Positions 62,462-64,000 of a stretch of DNA of 64,000 nt are shown piece by piece; position 1 is the first letter of the stretch, and each line of letters begins with the position of its first letter. Source of the stretch: SAR202 cluster bacterium bin22. GTDB lineage: Bacteria; Chloroflexota; Dehalococcoidia; Lucifugimonadales; UBA3495. The position numbers and the translations under genes were made by a program. Below the pieces are notes generated by a model that was not told where the DNA came from, did not search any database, and saw only the letters and a program-made list of their open reading frames with translations. The stretch is taken from contig MPMM01000011.1 in assembly GCA_002238505.1 (NCBI GenBank), positions 1 through 64,000 on the forward strand, given 5' to 3'.

Positions 62462-62662
62462 TCAGGCCTCCGGCCAGTCAGGGTGGAACTCGACGACCAT
62501 TTCCTCAGCGCCGAAGCTCAGAGTGTGCAGTTCACGGGCATAGGCGGCGTAAAGCTCATAAACAGGTTTGAGCGCGTCAAGCTCCTCCTGGCTCATGCCC
62601 AACCCGGCCCGGTCGGCCATCAGTTTGAACTCTTCCATGGAAACTTCTCCCGATTCAGGCAT
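62462..62662 (-). CDS. Small AtzG/GatC-like partner of the amidase
   Basis: 66 residues from ATG 62662 (GGGAGG upstream); the frame is open further upstream, but that part lacks protein character. Helical sequence SMEEFKLMADRAGLGMSQEE, LDALKPVYELYAAYARELHT, ending SFGAEEMVVEFHPDWPEA. The size, helices and C-terminal pattern recall AtzG-type and GatC-type subunits that brace amidases. Located 46 bases before the amidase start on the same strand, consistent with co-expression. Family assignment is tentative. Confidence 0.6.
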   Translation of the reverse strand: MPESGEVSMEEFKLMADRAGLGMSQEELDALKPVYELYAAYARELHTLSFGAEEMVVEFHPDWPEA

Positions 62663-62950
62663 TGCGCAACCTCCCTTTTCCGTATTGGTTGGGGTATCCA
62701 ACTGTGGACTCGAAGGAATGAGGGGATTATACATCCCTGGCTTGCCTTTGGAGTATCGGCGCCCGCGGCAACCGTCGAGACCAACCACGTCGGCCCTCTT
62801 CCATGGGAGAACAAGCTTTTGACGAAGGTATCGGGATACTGTTCTTAAAGAAAGCTTCAGATACTGCCATAATTATTAACGATTCAATCACTTCTGTTAA
62901 GAATATTTCGCCAATATGTACTGCATTGCCATTGTATTTCCGAAAACTGC

Positions 62951-62979
62951 TTGCGACTCTTGATGAGCCACCTTAAGAT
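62951..62979 (+). promoter_or_regulatory. Putative promoter of the right-edge flavin oxidoreductase
   Basis: TTGCGA (62951-62956), 17-base spacer, TAAGAT (62974-62979), 50 bases before the ATG, in an AT-rich divergent spacer (62663-63028) with no other feature recognised. Confidence 0.45.
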
Positions 62980-63028
62980 GTACCCAAATACCCGGCGCGA
63001 CAAAGCAGAATCTCGCAAGGAGGCAGCC

Positions 63029-64000
63029 ATGACCGAACAACTGGCACGCCCCAAGGACAAGGCGGAAATCTACTGGTTTTCGGAGCAACCCTACGGCCAC
63101 GTCACCAGCCAGGACCTGGAACAATACGACTCGGGGCGGTTAGGGTTTCCCAAATCCTACTTTGATCCGGAAAAGGCTCACGTCCTTTACAACCAGTACC
63201 ACGAACAATATGCCCTGGCCGATGAGGTTGGGTTTGACGGCATTATGAGCAACGAGCACCACGCCTCCTACTGGTGTATGAAGCCCTCGGTCAATCTGGA
63301 CGCGGCGGTAATCAGCAAGCTCACCAAGAACGTCAAGATAGCCATCCTGGGCAATGTCATAGCCGTCAACGACCCCATTCGCATGGCCGAAGAAATCGCC
63401 ATGCTGGACTGCTACTCCGGCGGCCGGATAATTTCCGGCTTTGTGAGGGGTACCGCGGTGGAGACGCTGCAGGCGGGCATAGCCCCGCCGGAGAACCGGG
63501 AACGCTTTGAAGAAGCCCATGACCTGATTATCAAGTGCTGGACCACGCCGGGGCCCTTCCGGTACGAGGGAAAGCATTACAAGTATCGCGTGGTGAATCC
63601 CTGGGTGCTGCCGGTGCAGAAGCCCCATCCCGACATCTGGTTCCCCGGGACGGGCAGCCCGGAGAGCGTGGTCTGGGCGGCCAAACACCGGCATCCCTAC
63701 ATGAACCTGGGCGCCCTGGTGGACACCACCGAGTGGCTGCGGCAGGTGTATATCGACACGGCGAAAGATGAAGGCTATCAGGCCGGTCCGGAACACTTTG
63801 GATACCTGCTGCGGTGCCTGGTGGCCGATACCGACGAGAAGGCCATCGAAATCGGCCGGGAGTTTATGTGGACCATCGAGCATCGGCAGAGGGGCCCCAT
63901 GGAGCACAACGACCCGCCAGGCTACCAGTCGCGGGCAGCGGTAGAGGTGAAGGCTCAGCGTCCCACCGGCAACGTGGCGGGGGCCGGCGGACTGGGAGTG
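63029..64000 (+). CDS. LLM-class flavin-dependent oxidoreductase, right-truncated
   Basis: At least 324 residues from ATG 63029 with AAGGAGG five bases upstream; the frame is open to the window end. Luciferase-like barrel: ALADEVGFDGIMSNEHHASY, KLTKNVKIAILGNVIAVNDP, IRMAEEIAMLDCYSGGRIIS, GFVRGTAVETLQAGIAPPEN and PHPDIWFPGTGSPESVVWAA. Similar to but distinct from the enzyme at 31781-32914 (different N-terminus and substrate loops). It probably uses reduced flavin to oxygenate an organic substrate. The C-terminal end is outside the window. Confidence 0.88.
   Translation, partial: MTEQLARPKDKAEIYWFSEQPYGHVTSQDLEQYDSGRLGFPKSYFDPEKAHVLYNQYHEQYALADEVGFDGIMSNEHHASYWCMKPSVNLDAAVISKLTKNVKIAILGNVIAVNDPIRMAEEIAMLDCYSGGRIISGFVRGTAVETLQAGIAPPENRERFEEAHDLIIKCWTTPGPFRYEGKHYKYRVVNPWVLPVQKPHPDIWFPGTGSPESVVWAAKHRHPYMNLGALVDTTEWLRQVYIDTAKDEGYQAGPEHFGYLLRCLVADTDEKAIEIGREFMWTIEHRQRGPMEHNDPPGYQSRAAVEVKAQRPTGNVAGAGGLGV

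Noticed and set aside
1-64000. tRNA, rRNA, riboswitch and CRISPR arrays.
   Set aside because: Spacers were read for T-loop-like GTTCRANYC segments, conserved rRNA stretches and direct repeats; none was convincing by eye.

Overview
The window reads as a chromosomal segment of a Chloroflexota bacterium, most likely Dehalococcoidia or SAR202-like. This is an inference from gene content, not from a marker gene. The clues are two luciferase-like flavin oxidoreductases, an HpaB-type hydroxylase, CaiB-type CoA transferases, a CitE-like lyase, a reductive-dehalogenase-like protein, an amidase and an amidohydrolase, many secreted lipoproteins with Thr-Pro-rich linkers, and high GC. No rRNA or tRNA gene was recognised.

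The strongest result is two selenoproteins, each of which a standard gene caller would truncate or split. At 59600-58992 (minus) a DsbA-family thiol oxidoreductase has TGA exactly where the first Cys of its CPWC active site belongs. It has a consensus Shine-Dalgarno before the start and a hairpin with a GGUC loop just after the TGA. At 29820-31541 (plus) a UGSC-type protein has an in-frame TGA followed by Gly-Gly-Cys (UGGC), joined to a further domain of about 400 residues. The organism should therefore decode selenocysteine, although selA, selB, selC and selD are not in this window.

Layout. 1-5900 (minus): a decaying contractile injection system locus, with sheath, DUF4255 cap-like protein and two-domain AAA ATPase. 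The sheath is cut by an IS21 element; sheath and ATPase each carry an in-frame TGA; the IS transposase is itself frameshifted by a short dispersed repeat. A LuxR-type regulator with a degenerate receiver lies upstream. 6370-10000 (minus): NHL, DUF1501 and DUF1800 genes. 10487-17460: reductive-dehalogenase-like protein, polysaccharide deacetylase, ApeA-like HEPN defence protein, CitE-like lyase and a CoA transferase. 17820-23690 (minus): ABC-2 exporter, pentapeptide/potassium-channel fusion and a winged-helix regulator. 24230-29450: two convergent lipoproteins sharing WxxDG motifs. 29700-45850: selenoprotein and catabolic genes (flavin oxidoreductase, HpaB-like, fused CoA transferase, DUF35 plus thiolase-like, MidA-like methyltransferase, GMC oxidoreductase, MFS transporter, aldo/keto reductase). 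45897-48831: two tandem S1C serine proteases. 49190-58880 (plus): a probable envelope/efflux operon with a secreted protein, a membrane protein, a YceI-like lipoprotein, a two-component pair, a coiled-coil adaptor, a MacB-like ATPase and permease, and a DUF5666-like exported protein. 58990-64000: selenoprotein DsbA, amidohydrolase, amidase with a small AtzG/GatC-like partner, and a flavin oxidoreductase running off the right edge.

All three response-regulator-like proteins in the window lack the phospho-accepting aspartate, each by a different route. All family assignments come from reading motifs by eye; no database search was possible.
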